From Caenorhabditis elegans (lineage: Eukaryota > Nematoda > Chromadorea > Rhabditida > Rhabditidae), in contig NC_003282.8 of the NCBI RefSeq assembly GCF_000002985.6, positions 1,240,001-1,304,000 of the forward strand: DNA of 64,000 bases, given 5' to 3'. Positions 1 through 11,857 of this stretch are shown here, in pieces. A program made the position numbers and the translations under genes. Numbering within the stretch: position 1 is the first letter of the stretch; each line of letters starts with the position of its first letter. The notes under the pieces are model-generated. The model had not been told where the DNA came from, did no database searches, and saw nothing but the letters and a program-made list of their open reading frames with translations.

Positions 1-711
1 TTGTTGAAAATTGCGGAAATCTGTTCAGTTAGAGAGTGATTGTATTAGTTTAAAGATATTTTTTCAATGCCTCAAAACAAATTTAATTTTTTAATTTTTT
101 TTTTTTAATGTATGAGGGTAGCCAAAACCGCGTGAAACAAATTCAAAAAAAATCATTTTCAGATGCTCAGTTTGCTCAGGTAAAACTACCAAAATCAAAG
201 TTTGAATTGGAAAAAGGAACAGGAAGACCGAAAGCTACATGACGAGTGAACTGGTTCCTGATGCAAGGAGCTGCAAAAATGGAGCCGTGCATGTTACTAG
301 GCGATCTGTCACTGAAAAATGATGTTTTTTTCCTGGAAAATTGAAAGAACACACTAGAAAGTTAGACAAAAAGTTCGAAAGAGCACTAAGCCAAATGCAT
401 TTGAAAAAAAATTGAACATCCTTCAGCTAACGTCACCTAAAATCACAGAACTAGTTAGGAATTCGCCTGTTCAAGCCTGGCGATCGCCCCGAAATAAAAC
501 CCCCGGTTTTCAAACTCACAAACCTTTTATTGCGAAAAGCTTTAGAAAAAAACAAGAGTCAAGAAATCCGGTTCGAATCATCATGAAACCGGAAAACATT
601 CTATAAAAAAAAGCTGATCTTCGGAGCCAAGAACAATCAATAAAAAATAAGCTAACCTGGCTAAAAACCAGGGGTCAAAATTCTCAAAAAAATCTCAAAT
701 TCGGCAAATCT
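1..711. other. AT-rich stretch, no gene recognised
   Basis: The opening 711 bases contain only short unconvincing open frames. There is a possible splice acceptor near 170, but no recognisable protein is coded on either strand. It could be intron or flank of a gene lying to the left of the window. Confidence 0.5.
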
Positions 712-1075
712 CTTTTTCCAATATTTGCCGAGCTCGACAGATTCGGCAAATTTACCGTGCTTAACAAACTCCGAAAATTTTGGTATTTTTTATGCTTTTT
801 GGAGCACCAAAACTACTGATTTCTTAACACACATCTGGTTTCAGAATAAGTTCCATGTAGTATGTTTGCTCAAGCATCTAAATAACTCAATTTCGTGTCA
901 TTTTACTAAACTTTCAGCGGCAATCAATAGTTTTGGTCAGAATTGTACTGCAAAGTTTTTGACGTGTGCGGCAAATTTCGAAATTTGCAGAGCTCGGAAA
1001 ATTTGGCAAATCTACTTTTTCGAAATTTGCCGAGCTCGGCAAACGGCAAATTTGCCGCACACCACTGCTAAAAAC
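712..1075 (+). repeat. Dispersed palindromic repeat, copy 1 (TTTGCCGAGCTCGGCAAA type)
   Basis: This copy is rich in TTTGCCGAGCTCGGCAAA-like palindromes at both ends and ends in a GTGCGGCAAATTTGCCGCAC-like hairpin. Its core includes GGAGCACCAAAACTACTG and the phrase CTTAACACACATCTGGTTTC. The same core recurs at 61085-61594 in the same orientation and at 22503-22870 in the opposite one. No coding capacity was seen, so it is most like a non-autonomous DNA element. A 134-codon open frame across it is a by-product of the repeat. Confidence 0.75.
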
Positions 1076-1331
1076 TATAAATCTGGCGCAATGAGCAGCG
1101 AATCAATACGCCGCTTCGAGCAAAACTAGTTTCGCGCCAGCGTCGGACACGAGAAATGCGCTAATCATCTCTGCTTGCGCAATATTTTATACTTGAGTTA
1201 AGATTTGAGGCAGGTATAGATAAAATCAAAGAGAAAACGGGCAAATCCAAAAAGTTTTTGTTATATTAACAATGCTTTATTCTAACATAGTGAAATAAGC
1301 AGTAGGATGACAATTATATGTAATTCATGAC

Positions 1332-3079
1332 TTAGAGCTCAGGCTGCACGGGAGGTGTTGCTGGAATTGGCTCGAACTGAAAATTAAGTGTACTATTGGT
1401 CAGTAGATCAAATTTCTTAGTTTCTCACCCAACAATCTCCGGTCCATCCCAGAAAGTCTAACGCCACTTCTGTCGATTCATTTGTTATATTAATAACAAA
1501 TGAATCGATATCTGTCATATTATAACCTTCCACCAGTTCATGAGTGATGATCGCGTTGTTATCCAAGTAAATAAACGCTTCGGTATAAGAAGAATTTACG
1601 TAAATCTTGAACGTTTCTCCATACGTATACGGACTTTTCTCCGTTTGCACTTTAATCCGTGTGTTACCATTGTATGTGTACATATTAAGCGCTGTCTGGC
1701 CGCTGCCGATGAAATTCCTAACTTCGACATAAAGTGGGTAGAATCTGGTGATCGTATTGTAGAATGAAATGGTGAAGCTGAAAAGGTCATAGAATATTTA
1801 AAGTACCAGTCCAGGCTTTACCGATGTTGAGATGAAGAAATCTGTCCGGTCATGAAGAAAGTGGAGCCGGGCAGGAACTTGGAAGTAAGGTAGTGATAGT
1901 AAGGTTGTGGCTAAAGGAGATTTGTAGATATGTTTTGCGTTAGAGAGTAAAAATAACTTACGACAGTTTTGCTGATTGTTGTCTGAAAAAAAAAAAATGA
2001 CAGATTGCCTCTAGAGCCGTCCAAAAGGACCAATTCGGACTTCCAGAGCCCAAATTTTCTGATGAGTATTTTTCTAGTGCTTGATTGTAACTTACTGCCT
2101 CGGAACTCTGAAACTGCCATGCAAGACGCCTATCTTCAAGGTTGAGGTTTCAAAAACAAGAACTGTATTCTTATGTCGTTTTTGTCATGAGCCTATTCAT
2201 TTTAGGAGTGGTTTTGTTAGAAATCTATTTTTAGATCCGCAAAGAACCCAACAATGATCAACGAGACCTATAGTATACGTCAAAATAGCACAGTAAGTTA
2301 GTAGGTGGGTTCTCAGAAAAACACATCGGAAATAGACCTTGGCTCCTGTTACTGATTGCCTTAAATGCCAAAAAGCAAATTAAACTTGTGTTAATTCCTA
2401 CCCCGTTTATCCGTCCCCACAACTCCACACAAAGCCACCTTACAATTTTTGTGAGCCTAGGAGAGCCCCCAACTGCTCTAGGATTCAGAACTTTTGGAAG
2501 AACCAAAGACGATCGGAACCTCCACTCACATAAGTATCCGGGATATCCTTCAAACAAGTGTATACCCCGTACTGAAATCCCCAAAATGTTCCATTATCCG
2601 TCACAGTTGTTTGAAAGGATGTTGTCCCATCAGTAGTATTAATTCTCACTGCAGCGTCACCAAATAACGGGGGGTCTGGGGAGCTTGGGCACTGTCCTTC
2701 TGGAACCGGAAGCTGAAATTATAGGGTTTTTTTTTTGAAAGTAAAGAAAATGCTCACCTTGAAAGCGACTTTTTCCTTTGATATCCCTTTTTGGTTGGTG
2801 ACTTTTAGATTGTCTTTTATGTAGAAGTACTCACAGCCAACGGGAAGTTTATAGATAAGCTGGAATTGGAAGTTTCAATTAAATATGGAGTAAATCATAG
2901 AAACTAACCACACAATCCCAAGTTTCCCAACATATATCCAGGCAATCCTCCCAATCATCTTTACTTTTGAGTCCTTCTGTAGTTGGTTTTCCGAAAACCA
3001 CAATCATTTTCAGGTGCTTTGTTAGATCTGGGATAAGTGCCGAAGCCACGGCCGAAAATAGCAAAAGGAATAGAAACAT
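1332..3079 (-). CDS. Secreted PAN-like / galectin-like domain protein (gene A)
   Basis: Proposed exons on the minus strand are 3079-2909, 2859-2758, 2712-2530, 1982-1962, 1910-1822, 1777-1429 and 1376-1332. All joins are GT/AG and in frame, giving 319 residues. The start is the ATG at 3079, 18 bases after a TTTTGCAG acceptor that could be a trans-splice site; it begins a signal peptide (MFLFLLLFSAVASA). Residues about 17-91 look like the nematode PAN-like domain: WEDCLDICWETWDCVV, then GCEYFYI and VAFK. Residues about 165-300 resemble a galectin-type beta sandwich (YGETFKIYVNSS, EAFIYLDN), ending in GWTGDCW. Gene B at 7296 has the same exon pattern, including a 21-nt exon. An extra 12-nt exon (2107-2096) is possible. 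The role is unknown; secreted glycan binding is inference, and the galectin assignment is the weaker one. Confidence 0.75.
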
Positions 3080-3412
3080 GACTGCTTCCTGGGCAGATAT
3101 CTGCAAAACTTAATCAATTTGTACTAGAAAACTAGAAAACTACACGAACACGAAAAACGCAAGCTTGCCGCCGTAAACTGGGAGTTTTGTGCAATTCAAC
3201 TATAAACCGGCTCTTCCATGGATACAAGAGTAATAAAAGTTTACTTTTCTATTTTCCGTAAGAAAATAACAAAGTGAAGTTGTAAACGGAGATAGAAGGT
3301 ACAAACTATTAAATTTTTTGCACAACGCTAATGGAAAACATCTATTAAACCAGAGTAACAGTCTTAGTGGGGGTGGGATGTTTAAATATTTTAGTATCAA
3401 CTAGTAATTTGG

Positions 3413-3835
3413 AATATTCACGTGGCGTCAGGCTGTCCCATCGCTCCACTGCACACTAAATGGCGGGAAAATATTATTTGAATATTTGTGACGTCACAGC
3501 ATTTTGAATAAATGTTTATCAGTTTATGCGCCGATTTTTGTCAAATCGTTTTATCATTTTCAAATAAATTTTTCATGTTAATTAAAAACTTGATATTTTC
3601 ACCAAAATTTTGAAAATTCAGCAAGTTAAATAGAGAATATGAAGCAAAATACAATAAAAAACGAATAACGAAAACTTATTTAAAACATTTTTAAAATTTT
3701 TACAAAAGTAGACGTTTATGTAGTTTGGAAACAATTATTCGAAATGCGCTGTGACGCCACAAAGATTCAGAAAATATTTTCCCGCCATCTTGTGTGCAGT
3801 GGAGCGATGGGACAGCCTGATGCCACGTGAATATT
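3413..3835. mobile_element. MITE-like element with long terminal inverted repeats
   Basis: The left end (AATATTCACGTGGC, then AGGCTGTCCCATCGCTCCAC) is repeated inverted at the right end around 3791-3835. Inner inverted matches (GGCGGGAAAATATT, TGTGACG) extend the arms to about 85 bases. The centre is AT-rich and non-coding. This is the pattern of a non-autonomous DNA transposon; the family was not identified. Confidence 0.75.
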
Positions 3836-3995
3836 GAATATATACCGACATTTTCATCTTAACAATTTTTTGAAAAATGAAGAAAAATGTTTATGACTTT
3901 TTGAACAGTATATTGAACAGTATATTTATAATTTGGAGTAAAAAAAGCACACACGGTACTCCACCTTTAAATTGGGTATGCACACAAACAAGTGA

Positions 3996-4076
3996 GCTCG
4001 GAGCTGTACTGGCTGTGCTCGGAGCTGTACTGGCTGTGCTCGGAGCTGTACTGGCTGTGCTCGGAGCTGTACTGGC
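3996..4076 (+). repeat. 21-bp tandem repeat, nearly four copies
   Basis: The unit GCTCGGAGCTGTACTGGCTG plus T is repeated almost perfectly four times, the last copy being truncated. The unit is a multiple of three, so one frame stays open (repeating GAVLAVL), but there is no gene context around it. Confidence 0.9.
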
Positions 4077-4300
4077 GTATTGTTTTATTGAGCTACATTA
4101 ATTATAGTATTATAAACCAAGTCTACATGGATACGCACAAAAAACTACAAAAATGATTCATTTTTTCCAATATTGATTTTGGAGAACAGATTCATCTCGA
4201 GATCATAGTGATCATAATTTATCAGTCAGTAAGCAGCACAAAAACACAATCAAAAACATTTTATTAATGTTACATCTTAAATTTTAAACCAAAAAATTAG

Positions 4301-6872
4301 TTATTCACAATAGGGCAGCCAGTCATTTGGAATTCTGAAATATCATTAATTTTTCATATTGCTCGTTAATATGAGAATAATACACTTATTACCCTGCACA
4401 ATGAATTCTGATCTGTATTATTTGAGGTATACTTGTTGAATAGTTATACTGCAATTTCATAGTGTTAACGCCCAGGTAATACTCGATTGCTCCACCATCA
4501 ATAATACTTCTACTTTCGAAAAAATCCTGTAATCATGAACTTTAAAGTGAAGAGCCTTCAAATCTGAGAAGTTTGTCACATTAAGAGTTTTGACTGAATC
4601 ACACAAAGTTGTATTGTAAAGTACTACACAGAGCGGTTTTTACTACGTGGCCGTAAAATAAGAAAATTCGGTCACCTTCATAACATGGATACGGAACATT
4701 TTCTCAAAAATCGCCACGGTGGAACTATAGAACCCCCTTTTGAGAACAGTCTCGTCAAGTTTCAGAAACATCCCACGTCAAAAATCCCAGATAAATCATT
4801 GGCCGAGTTTTTGATTTTTCTAGGCCACGTAGTAAAAGCCGCTCTGTGACTAGTAATTCAGTATTTAAAATTCAATATCTCACCGTCGAGTTCATTGCCA
4901 AATCACTGCTACCGTTATCCTTACTAAACGATGACAAATCCAATGAATTAAAAGAATCAACAGGCCCTATAACAAATTAAAGTTCTTTGAAAATAGAAAA
5001 TAAAAAAACTCACCATGATCTTGTACCGCTATAGTAGTTATATAAACACCTGAATATGTACCCATCATCGAAGGCAGATTCATGGAGCCTTGCCCGGAGA
5101 CTAGTGGGTTTGCACAGTAACTTGGGTAGGTGGCAGAAAAGTCAGGGAGGTATTTAGTTATCTGTTAAAATACATAGGTTTTCGCAGTTTTATACTAAAC
5201 TAGTTAAGTAAGTTAAGAAAGTACTTCTTCAAAATCCTCATCTTTTCCGCAATTGTTCATTCCATTTGTTTTCGAAGTTAAGTTATAAAGCGCTTTGGAT
5301 CGAGTTCCTCCTGATGGATAAATAGATGTAATTGCATTAACCATTCCATGATGTTGTCGAACAATGGTAACGGTCTTCGAAATATCCGACTCGTTAGGCT
5401 AACGTTTTGAAAAAACCATGCAAACAGCACCGCAGACCGGTATTTCTTTACTGTTGTAGAACTTCTGGAAGTTTTGGTGTGCTTGTAGACCTAATACGCA
5501 AACCTACTTCAATAGTTCTTAAGCTGGAACTTCCTGTCATTGTGTCCCCAAATCCTAACTTTGAATTAGGAAGATGGTCGAGCAAATATGCCGTGGCGTT
5601 TCTGAAGTTTGCAATTAAAATTTACTCGGCAGCGGACTCTGGACTGTGACCATAATTTCTGGGAAGGTGTCTTTTCAATTTTGGGCCAAAGGTTAATAAG
5701 TTGATAAGACTTATAAGCGCATATAATGGGCGACCATTTTAAGTCTACATGAGCAGGCGGAGACGTACGTTTTCTCTGAGTGAGTCATGAAGTTCTCACC
5801 GATCTACTGCTCTCACGTGGTGTCAAAATGCCTATTTTGGTTTGATCTACGTAGATATATGATAATCGCGGTACTTTAGACGAAGATTTCTCAACTGATT
5901 TCGCATGGTTGGTTAAGAGCGTGCTGACGTCACTTTTTTTGGGGAAAAATGCCCGATATTTATAGTACATAGATCAAGCCGTAATGGGACAGCCCGAAAC
6001 CAGGTGTGTTCTGATAAATGTTGGTCCAAAAAATTGACACTCCTAGTGACTTGTAAGTTATGTGGCAGGGTAGGCGATCTAGTCTATCTGGCCAAAATTA
6101 TTACTTGAAATCTGTGAAGTATACGATATCTTCTTCATCACGAACGTCAAATCTTGCAATTGCTATGCCACCGACGTGGAAATTGTTCCATGAATCTTTC
6201 ACAACTTGTGGATCCAAGTCATTAGAGAATGCAAAAAGATATGTCAATGAACCAATTGGTTTGCAAGATGTGTCTTCTGAAACTTATTAAGGTCTGAAAT
6301 GACAAACGGAACTTTTTACCAACCTGTAATAGGGACTTGAGTGGTAGTAACAATTGGAGGTCGGAAAGTTGGTGGAGCAGCAGGATCATAACTGCATACA
6401 AAGAAGTTCTTATCATTTTCTCCAAATGTGCTCCATTTTGAGTTGGCCGAGCTTTCAGCCACATAGTTCTGACCGAGTTGTGTGCCAAAATTTGTATATG
6501 TCACTGGATTTCCGTTATCCCAAACCCAACTAGAAATATTGTTACGGCTCAGACCAATCCAAAAGATTCCGTTGGCAGATCTAAACGCAGTGCGAGCGTA
6601 GGCTATAAAGTATGAAATGTAATTGAATAAGCGTTGAATAGAGTAAGTTACTAACAAGCCAAGAAATTGCTGGTGTACTGATCGGGGACATATGCCAAGT
6701 AAGATGAAATGACTGGATTTTGGTAATGACACCAATTACGAGCATCATTAAATGTCATCTGTTGAGCCACAAACTTGAAGCATAATCCTTTGATATCTAT
6801 GTCTCCACTGTCCAGGCAAGTACTACAGGCATATGATACACATAAAACAAGAGAGAATAGCTGGAGAAACAT
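4301..6872 (-). pseudogene. C-type lectin / VWA-like / CUB-like gene with in-frame TAG (lectin 1)
   Basis: Nine exons on the minus strand are 6872-6656, 6602-6324, 6276-6105, 5601-5508, 5464-5225, 5161-5014, 4966-4884, 4526-4393 and 4334-4301. They match the paralogues in length and phase and would code 466 residues. The parts are a signal peptide (MFLQLFSLVLCVSYACS), a lectin domain (WIGLSRN, KNFFVCSY), a P/T linker, a VWA-like domain and a CUB-like domain ending DWLPYCE. In exon 5 the conserved KRYPN motif reads K-R-TAG-P-N, with the stop at 5401-5399 (codon 276), a C-to-G change from TAC. Splice sites and the other exons remain intact, so the damage looks recent. Exon 5 is 240 nt, so skipping it would keep frame and give a shorter protein. 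A sequence error or a functional truncated lectin is also possible. A GATA site lies 59 bases upstream of the ATG. Confidence 0.65.
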
Positions 6873-6930
6873 TTGAAGTCGAATGGGAAAATCTGTGATA
6901 AGTATTGTCTTTTAAGTCATATTTACCACG

Positions 6931-6939
6931 CTTATCAGT
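6931..6939 (-). promoter_or_regulatory. GATA-type site upstream of lectin 1
   Basis: Minus-strand ACTGATAAG lies about 60 bases before the ATG at 6872. The motif matches the extended GATA site used by intestinal ELT-2 in C. elegans. Equivalent sites lie at similar distances before lectins 4 and 5, which supports a real element; function is inferred. Confidence 0.5.
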
Positions 6940-7051
6940 AAAACCATGGAAGGATTGACATGAATGTATGTGAAATGTTTTCCATAAGACTCCATAAGAC
7001 TATAAGACTCCATAAGACGATTTTCCATAAGACTTAACTACAGAGACATTC

Positions 7052-7059
7052 CTTATCAG
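7052..7059 (-). promoter_or_regulatory. GATA-type site upstream of gene B
   Basis: CTTATCAG (CTGATAAG on the other strand) lies about 240 bases before the ATG at 7296, in the divergent region shared with lectin 1. The function is inferred from the motif only. Confidence 0.35.
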
Positions 7060-7295
7060 AAGTTCTTCTTGATTTCATTTACTTCCAAAAAAAACTAGAA
7101 AGGAGGTATTCAAAAGATCAAGTTTTGGAAATTTGAGCATACAAAAATTGTGAAGCATTTCAAACCAAAAACTTTCATGTAACCAGGTAGAATTTTACTT
7201 CCGCTTTCGACAGGATTTTTGACTCACACGTTACCAAGTAACCCCCTTTAGAAAGTTCCAACTTTTTCAGTTTCCCGTCACTACTTCCGCCAAAA

Positions 7296-9032
7296 ATGGT
7301 TTCTCCACAAATATTTTGCCTACTAATTGTCAAATTTCAAGTCGCATTTGCCCCACGTGCACCTGATCTGACTGAAAATCTAAAAATGGTTGTGATATTC
7401 GGTGAGCCAACGGTCGCCGGAGCCCAAAGTTCTGAAAATTGGGAAAATTGTCTGGAAAAGTGTTGGGATACGTGGAATTGTGTGGTAAGTTTTGCTAATA
7501 AAGTTTTGAAAGCTTCTCGAAAAAAACCTCCTGGAAATTTTTTTTTCTGACGTACTAGAAGCATTTAGAGGTACAAGGAATTCTATAAAAAATTGAAGAA
7601 ATTTTAAAAATGTTTTGGAAAACCACGGGGTTCTGGCCTTCCTCATTGAATTTTTCGCGCTCCATTGACAATCGCCTGCGACACGCAACGCGCCGTAAAT
7701 CTACCCGAAATATGGCCGAGCCAAAATGGCCTAGTTCTCTTCAAACTCTTCCATTCCAATTTATGAGGGAAGCCAGAAATCCGTGGAAAACTCGATAAAT
7801 TTCTGAAAGGAGCAAGAACTTTTTTAGAAGGTTACAGAAAACTTGAAAAACTTCTGGAAGGCTAAAACTATTTTTTTTTGATGACGTCATAGCTCTTGAC
7901 GTCACTGGCAATAACTTCATGATGTACGACGTATCAAGTACCCGGAAACTTTTTATTTATTTTCAGTTAATCTCAAAACTGACCTCTGGCTGTGAGTACT
8001 ACTACATTGGAGATACTGTTTCCGTCGACAAAGTAGAGAAAAACTCCCAAAAACGGGTAGCTTTGAAGGTAATTTCCAAATAAAAAACTATAGGAATTAT
8101 AGTGAAATTCCAGCTTCCGGTAACCCAAGGGCTTTGCTCAATTTCCACGGACGCTCCGTTATTTGGAAGTCCCAGCGCTTCGGTAGTCGCTACAAATGGA
8201 ACAGAGTTCTACTATCAGACGATGGTAACGGATAATGGAACATTTTGTAGTTTTCAATATGGATTATGGACTTGTTTGAAGGATGTTCCGGAGGAATACG
8301 TAAGTTTCAAACAGGTGTTAGGCAATAGTTATAAAAGTTTTCAGGAGTCACTGGAAGGAATGAATGTGAGTTTGAAACAATCACAATTTGAAATTTTAAT
8401 GTTTATTTTTCAATATATAAGTTTCAGTCAAGTGGATATCGTCATTCTTTAAACGGGGCTCCATTTTCACCCGGCGAGACATTTTTCATGAAGGGCAGAA
8501 TCAGTGCAGAAGAAGACCTGTAAGTAGCCTAACCTAGAAAAGCCTATCTCGTGAACACTTTTCAAACGACGAACCAACGACGTGTATTAGAAGTAGAGGA
8601 AGATGTTTTTATATTAATTTTTCAGCTTTTCTATATCATTTCTCGAAGATTCCACCCAAAACTACCCCGTCTACATCAAATTGAACAATAAACGAACCGA
8701 AAATTTCGTAACAACTGAGATTGCCACGTGGAAGGACAGTGACATAATCTATTGGATTGATAATCAAACAAATCCATATTCGATTGGAGATGAGTTCACA
8801 ATTTATGTGAATTCTTCCGAGACACAGGCTTTCATCTATTTGGATAATACGAAAATTGTTTATGATCTACAGGATGGTTTCCCTCTATCTCCAACTACTG
8901 CTTTTGTGATCAATATTAGTGGAGGTACAGTTATAATGTACTTTGTCGGATGGACGGGGGACTGTTGGGTATGGAAGTTTAAATACTCTTTGAAAAACAA
9001 ATTTTCAGTTCGAGCCACTTACTAGTCAATGA
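7296..9032 (+). CDS. Secreted PAN-like / galectin-like domain protein (gene B)
   Basis: Exons 7296-7484, 7967-8068, 8114-8299, 8345-8365, 8428-8519, 8626-8968 and 9009-9032 join in frame to 318 residues. The third boundary is phase 0 and the fifth phase 2, as in gene A. The N-terminus is hydrophobic (FCLLIVKFQVAFA), consistent with a signal peptide. Residues about 24-97 are PAN-like: WENCLEKCWDTWNCVV, GCEYYYIGD, RVALK. Residues about 100-159 form a Cys-containing stretch (TDNGTFCSFQYGLWTC). Residues about 170-305 resemble galectin (GETFFMKGRI, NYPVYIKLN, IGDEFTIYVNSSE, AFIYLDN) and end GWTGDCW. The canonical galectin H...R...W/E sugar-binding set is not evident, so carbohydrate binding is uncertain. 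It lies between two minus-strand lectins. A poly(A) signal AATAAA is near 9134. Confidence 0.8.
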
Positions 9033-9244
9033 AAGGAATTAATGTGCTGCAAAGCTTTGCTAGTGAAAGGACATGGTCAATATAACGTACTACATACAAT
9101 CATACATTTGAGTTTAGATATAAACTAGAACTCAATAAATTCAAGCCTCTAGGAACCTCTCTAATCTTGTTCTTGAATATGAACATGATTTACTATGACA
9201 ACATTATTATTGGATAAAATAAAATCCCATCAATCGATTTATAC

Positions 9245-11340
9245 TCAGTCACAATACGGCAGCCAGTCACGTTGGGCTCTGAAATAAATTCAATTTTACA
9301 GACATGGTCATGATTTACACAATAACTAACCTCACACCGTAAAGCCTTACTTGTATCACCTCGTTTATATTGTTTATATAGTTATACTGCAGCTTCATGC
9401 TATAAGTCTCCGCGTTGAAGGGGAACCAGTTTAGACCAACAAGCCCATAGAGACCCTGAAATGTAGGGATAAGATATTGTATAGTACCTTCTAAATTGAA
9501 TTGATATTGATAAACCGAAAAATTTCAATACGATAATATTCGGGAGCAACTTGCTATACATCTGGGTAGAGAATAGGTTTAAAGGTTGTTCAACGATTCT
9601 GTTTGTATCTGACTGTCATGCTTTTATGAGTATATAAAAGAAGTCTGAAGATGATACAGGTTCTTAGAAATCTGAGTTCTGAAAAGACAAGAATACAAAG
9701 CTCATAGAAATCGCGGGCTTGTGAACAATCCATGCTTTTTAGAACACATGTTAAAATTTCATTGATTTTACTTACTTGTGTGCTGCTAGAATTTAAGGTA
9801 TTGCCCCCGTATTCGCTACTGGACCATGTAAGATTAAACGACTGAAAAGCGTCGAGAGGACCTGAACACGTCTTTGAACATTTTGAACGCTCAAATACCA
9901 ACTCACCATGATCCTGCGTCAACACTGACACCCAATAAGATTCAGAGGATAGAATATCAATTGCAGGCAATTCAATAGTGTTCTGCCCGGAGACCTCTGG
10001 ATTAGCGCAGTAAATTGGTTGCGGGCCATAATTGAAGGAAATCAAGCCTACTAGCTAAAAATTAGTGTTACCCGTCATATTGCAGAACACAAGAGATTAA
10101 CACTTACACGTGGAAATCCATCATCTGTTCCAAAATTGCTCATTCCATTGGTCTTAGACGTTAAGTTATATAGTGCATTGGATGGCGTACCACCCGATGG
10201 ATCAACGGAGGACACCGCATGAACTATTCCATGATGTTCTCTCACAAGTGAAACTGTCCTTGGTAGATTCCAGTCGTCAGGGTAACGCTTGGATAGAATC
10301 ATGCTAATGGCACCACAGACGGGAATTTCTTTACTGTTGTAGAATTTCTTTAAATATCGATAAATTGATGGACGTCTAAAAATTAGCAAAAAACACCTAC
10401 TTCAATAGTTACCAGAGAGTCACTTCCTGTATTATTATCACCAAACCCTAAACTTGAATCAGGAAGATGTGAGTGCAAATATGACGTGGCGCTTCTGAAA
10501 TACAGATTTGAAAGTGACAATCTGTGAAAATGGTGTTTACTCAAAGTCTGTGAAATATGCAATGTCTTCTTCGTCACGCACATCGAACCTTGCAAACGCA
10601 AACCCAGAGAAGGTGGAATACAAATTAATACCGGCCCAGTTCCATGAATTGTTAACAGCTTGCGGATCCAAATCATTTGAGTAGGCGAATAGAAGTGTCA
10701 TTCTATCAACTGGCTGACAAGAATTGCCTTCTGGAAATTATAAGAAAGTTGTGCGCCTATAATATACAAACCCTAATAAACAAACAATATATTGCTAACC
10801 TGTAGTAGGTTCTTGAGTCGTCGAAATAATTGCAGGTGAGAAAGTAGGGTTATAACTGCACACAAAGAAGTTCTTATCTTTTTCCCCGAATGCAGTCCAC
10901 TTTGAGTTCACAATTTTTTCAGCAATATAATTCTGACCAAATTGTGTGTCGAAATTGGTATATGCAACAGGACTTCCATTATCCCAAGCGAATGGACTAG
11001 AAGAACTATTTCGGCTTAAACCGATCCAAAAGTTTCCATAGTTTGTTCCGAATGCGGTGCGGGCGTATGCTGTAAATGGCCAAAGAAGTCGTTTCTACTA
11101 CATTAACTGTAAAGTTGCAATTTTACCTGCCACAAAACTACTGGTGTACTGGTCAGGAACATAAGCCAAATAAGATGAAGTGACTGGATTCTGATAATGA
11201 CACCAGTTACGAGCATCATTAAATGTCAACTGTTGGTTGACAAACTTAAAGCATGCTCCTTTCACTTCCTTGTCATTGTCGAAACAGGCACCACTGGCAT
11301 ATGCAACAAGTGCAATAGGAAGAAGCAATTGAAGTAACAT
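9245..11340 (-). CDS. C-type lectin / VWA-like / CUB-like secreted protein (lectin 2)
   Basis: Minus-strand exons are 11340-11127, 11069-10800, 10730-10541, 10494-10401, 10347-10108, 10054-9907, 9861-9776, 9455-9331 and 9278-9245. They give 466 residues with no stop. The start is set by paralogues: the ATG at 11340 opens a signal peptide (MLLQLLLPIALVAYASG). The lectin domain (about 18-148) has NWCHYQNP, WIGLSRN, WDNGSP and KNFFVCSY. It lacks the EPN/QPD and WND calcium-site motifs, so classical sugar binding is doubtful. Residues about 165-336 look like a VWA fold (LLFAYSNDLD, SKRYPDDWNLPRTVSLVR, NALYNLTSKTNG) without the DxSxS metal site. Residues about 340-466 are CUB-like (PIYCANP, VLTQDHG, YSMKLQYNY, DWLPYCD). 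It is probably an intestinal or secreted lectin of the clec superfamily; the ligand is unknown. Confidence 0.85.
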
Positions 11341-11857
11341 TTGAAGCCAAATATGAAAGAACTCGTGATAAGACGGGTCTTTATAGTTGTGTGTGTGTTG
11401 CCAAAAAATTTTAAGATGGCTTAATGTATTATAGGTAATCTGATACATTTTCCCTTCCTCATTGGAAATTTTGCACAAATGGTCAATGCTTTCTTATATA
11501 AATAAAAAAAAAGATTTTCACACTGGTCTTGATTTATTCAAATGATCGATATTGGTTTGCCTTTTGCAAAAAAATCAATAAATTCTATGAGTGAATGAAG
11601 TGTGGTAAACTATGCGCGTTGGTAGAATCTCAAGAGCTTGAGTTAAAAAAACTATTTGAAATGTGTTTTATCACAGTTCAGCTAACATTGTTTAAATATT
11701 AGTTGAAAATATGAATCCATGCTTCTAGTCCATCTGTGACACAGACGATCAACAACTGCTTTGAAACAACAAGCGCAAAAAGTTTCTAAACTATTATTTT
11801 TGTAACTTTGTCACAATTGATTATGACTTTGTGTTAAAAGAAAATGACTTTCTTCAG
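11341..11857. other. Intergenic stretch between lectin 2 and orphan CUB half
   Basis: This contains the probable promoter of lectin 2 (a TGATAAG GATA core lies about 30 bases upstream of its ATG). A stretch near 11525-11560 faintly resembles the paralogues' exon 3. No lectin or VWA-like exon that could serve as the 5' part of the orphan CUB half is recognisable. Confidence 0.5.

Larger units (their letters stand above)
3080..4300. other. Intergenic stretch with a MITE and a 21-bp tandem repeat
   Basis: No coding exon is seen between the start of gene A and the 3' end of the first lectin gene. The stretch contains a foldback element (3413-3835) and a 21 bp tandem array (3996-4076). The remainder is AT-rich single-copy DNA, presumably including the promoter of gene A. 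Confidence 0.6.
6873..7295. other. Divergent intergenic region between lectin 1 and gene B
   Basis: This is the shared upstream region of two divergently transcribed secreted-protein genes. It holds GATA-type sites at 6931-6939 and 7052-7059 and a short imperfect array of CCATAAGACT units near 6980-7040. No exon is seen. Confidence 0.6.

Noticed and set aside
725-1129. 134-codon plus-strand frame
   Set aside because: It lies across a dispersed palindromic repeat found three times in the window.
3080-3106. TTG start extending gene A by nine residues
   Set aside because: The codon is not ATG and lies in the acceptor-like TTTTGCAG; the ATG at 3079 opens the signal peptide.
7610-7798. Open frames in intron 1 of gene B
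   Set aside because: The region is removed between a good donor (7485) and acceptor (7966) conserved in gene A; no protein similarity seen.
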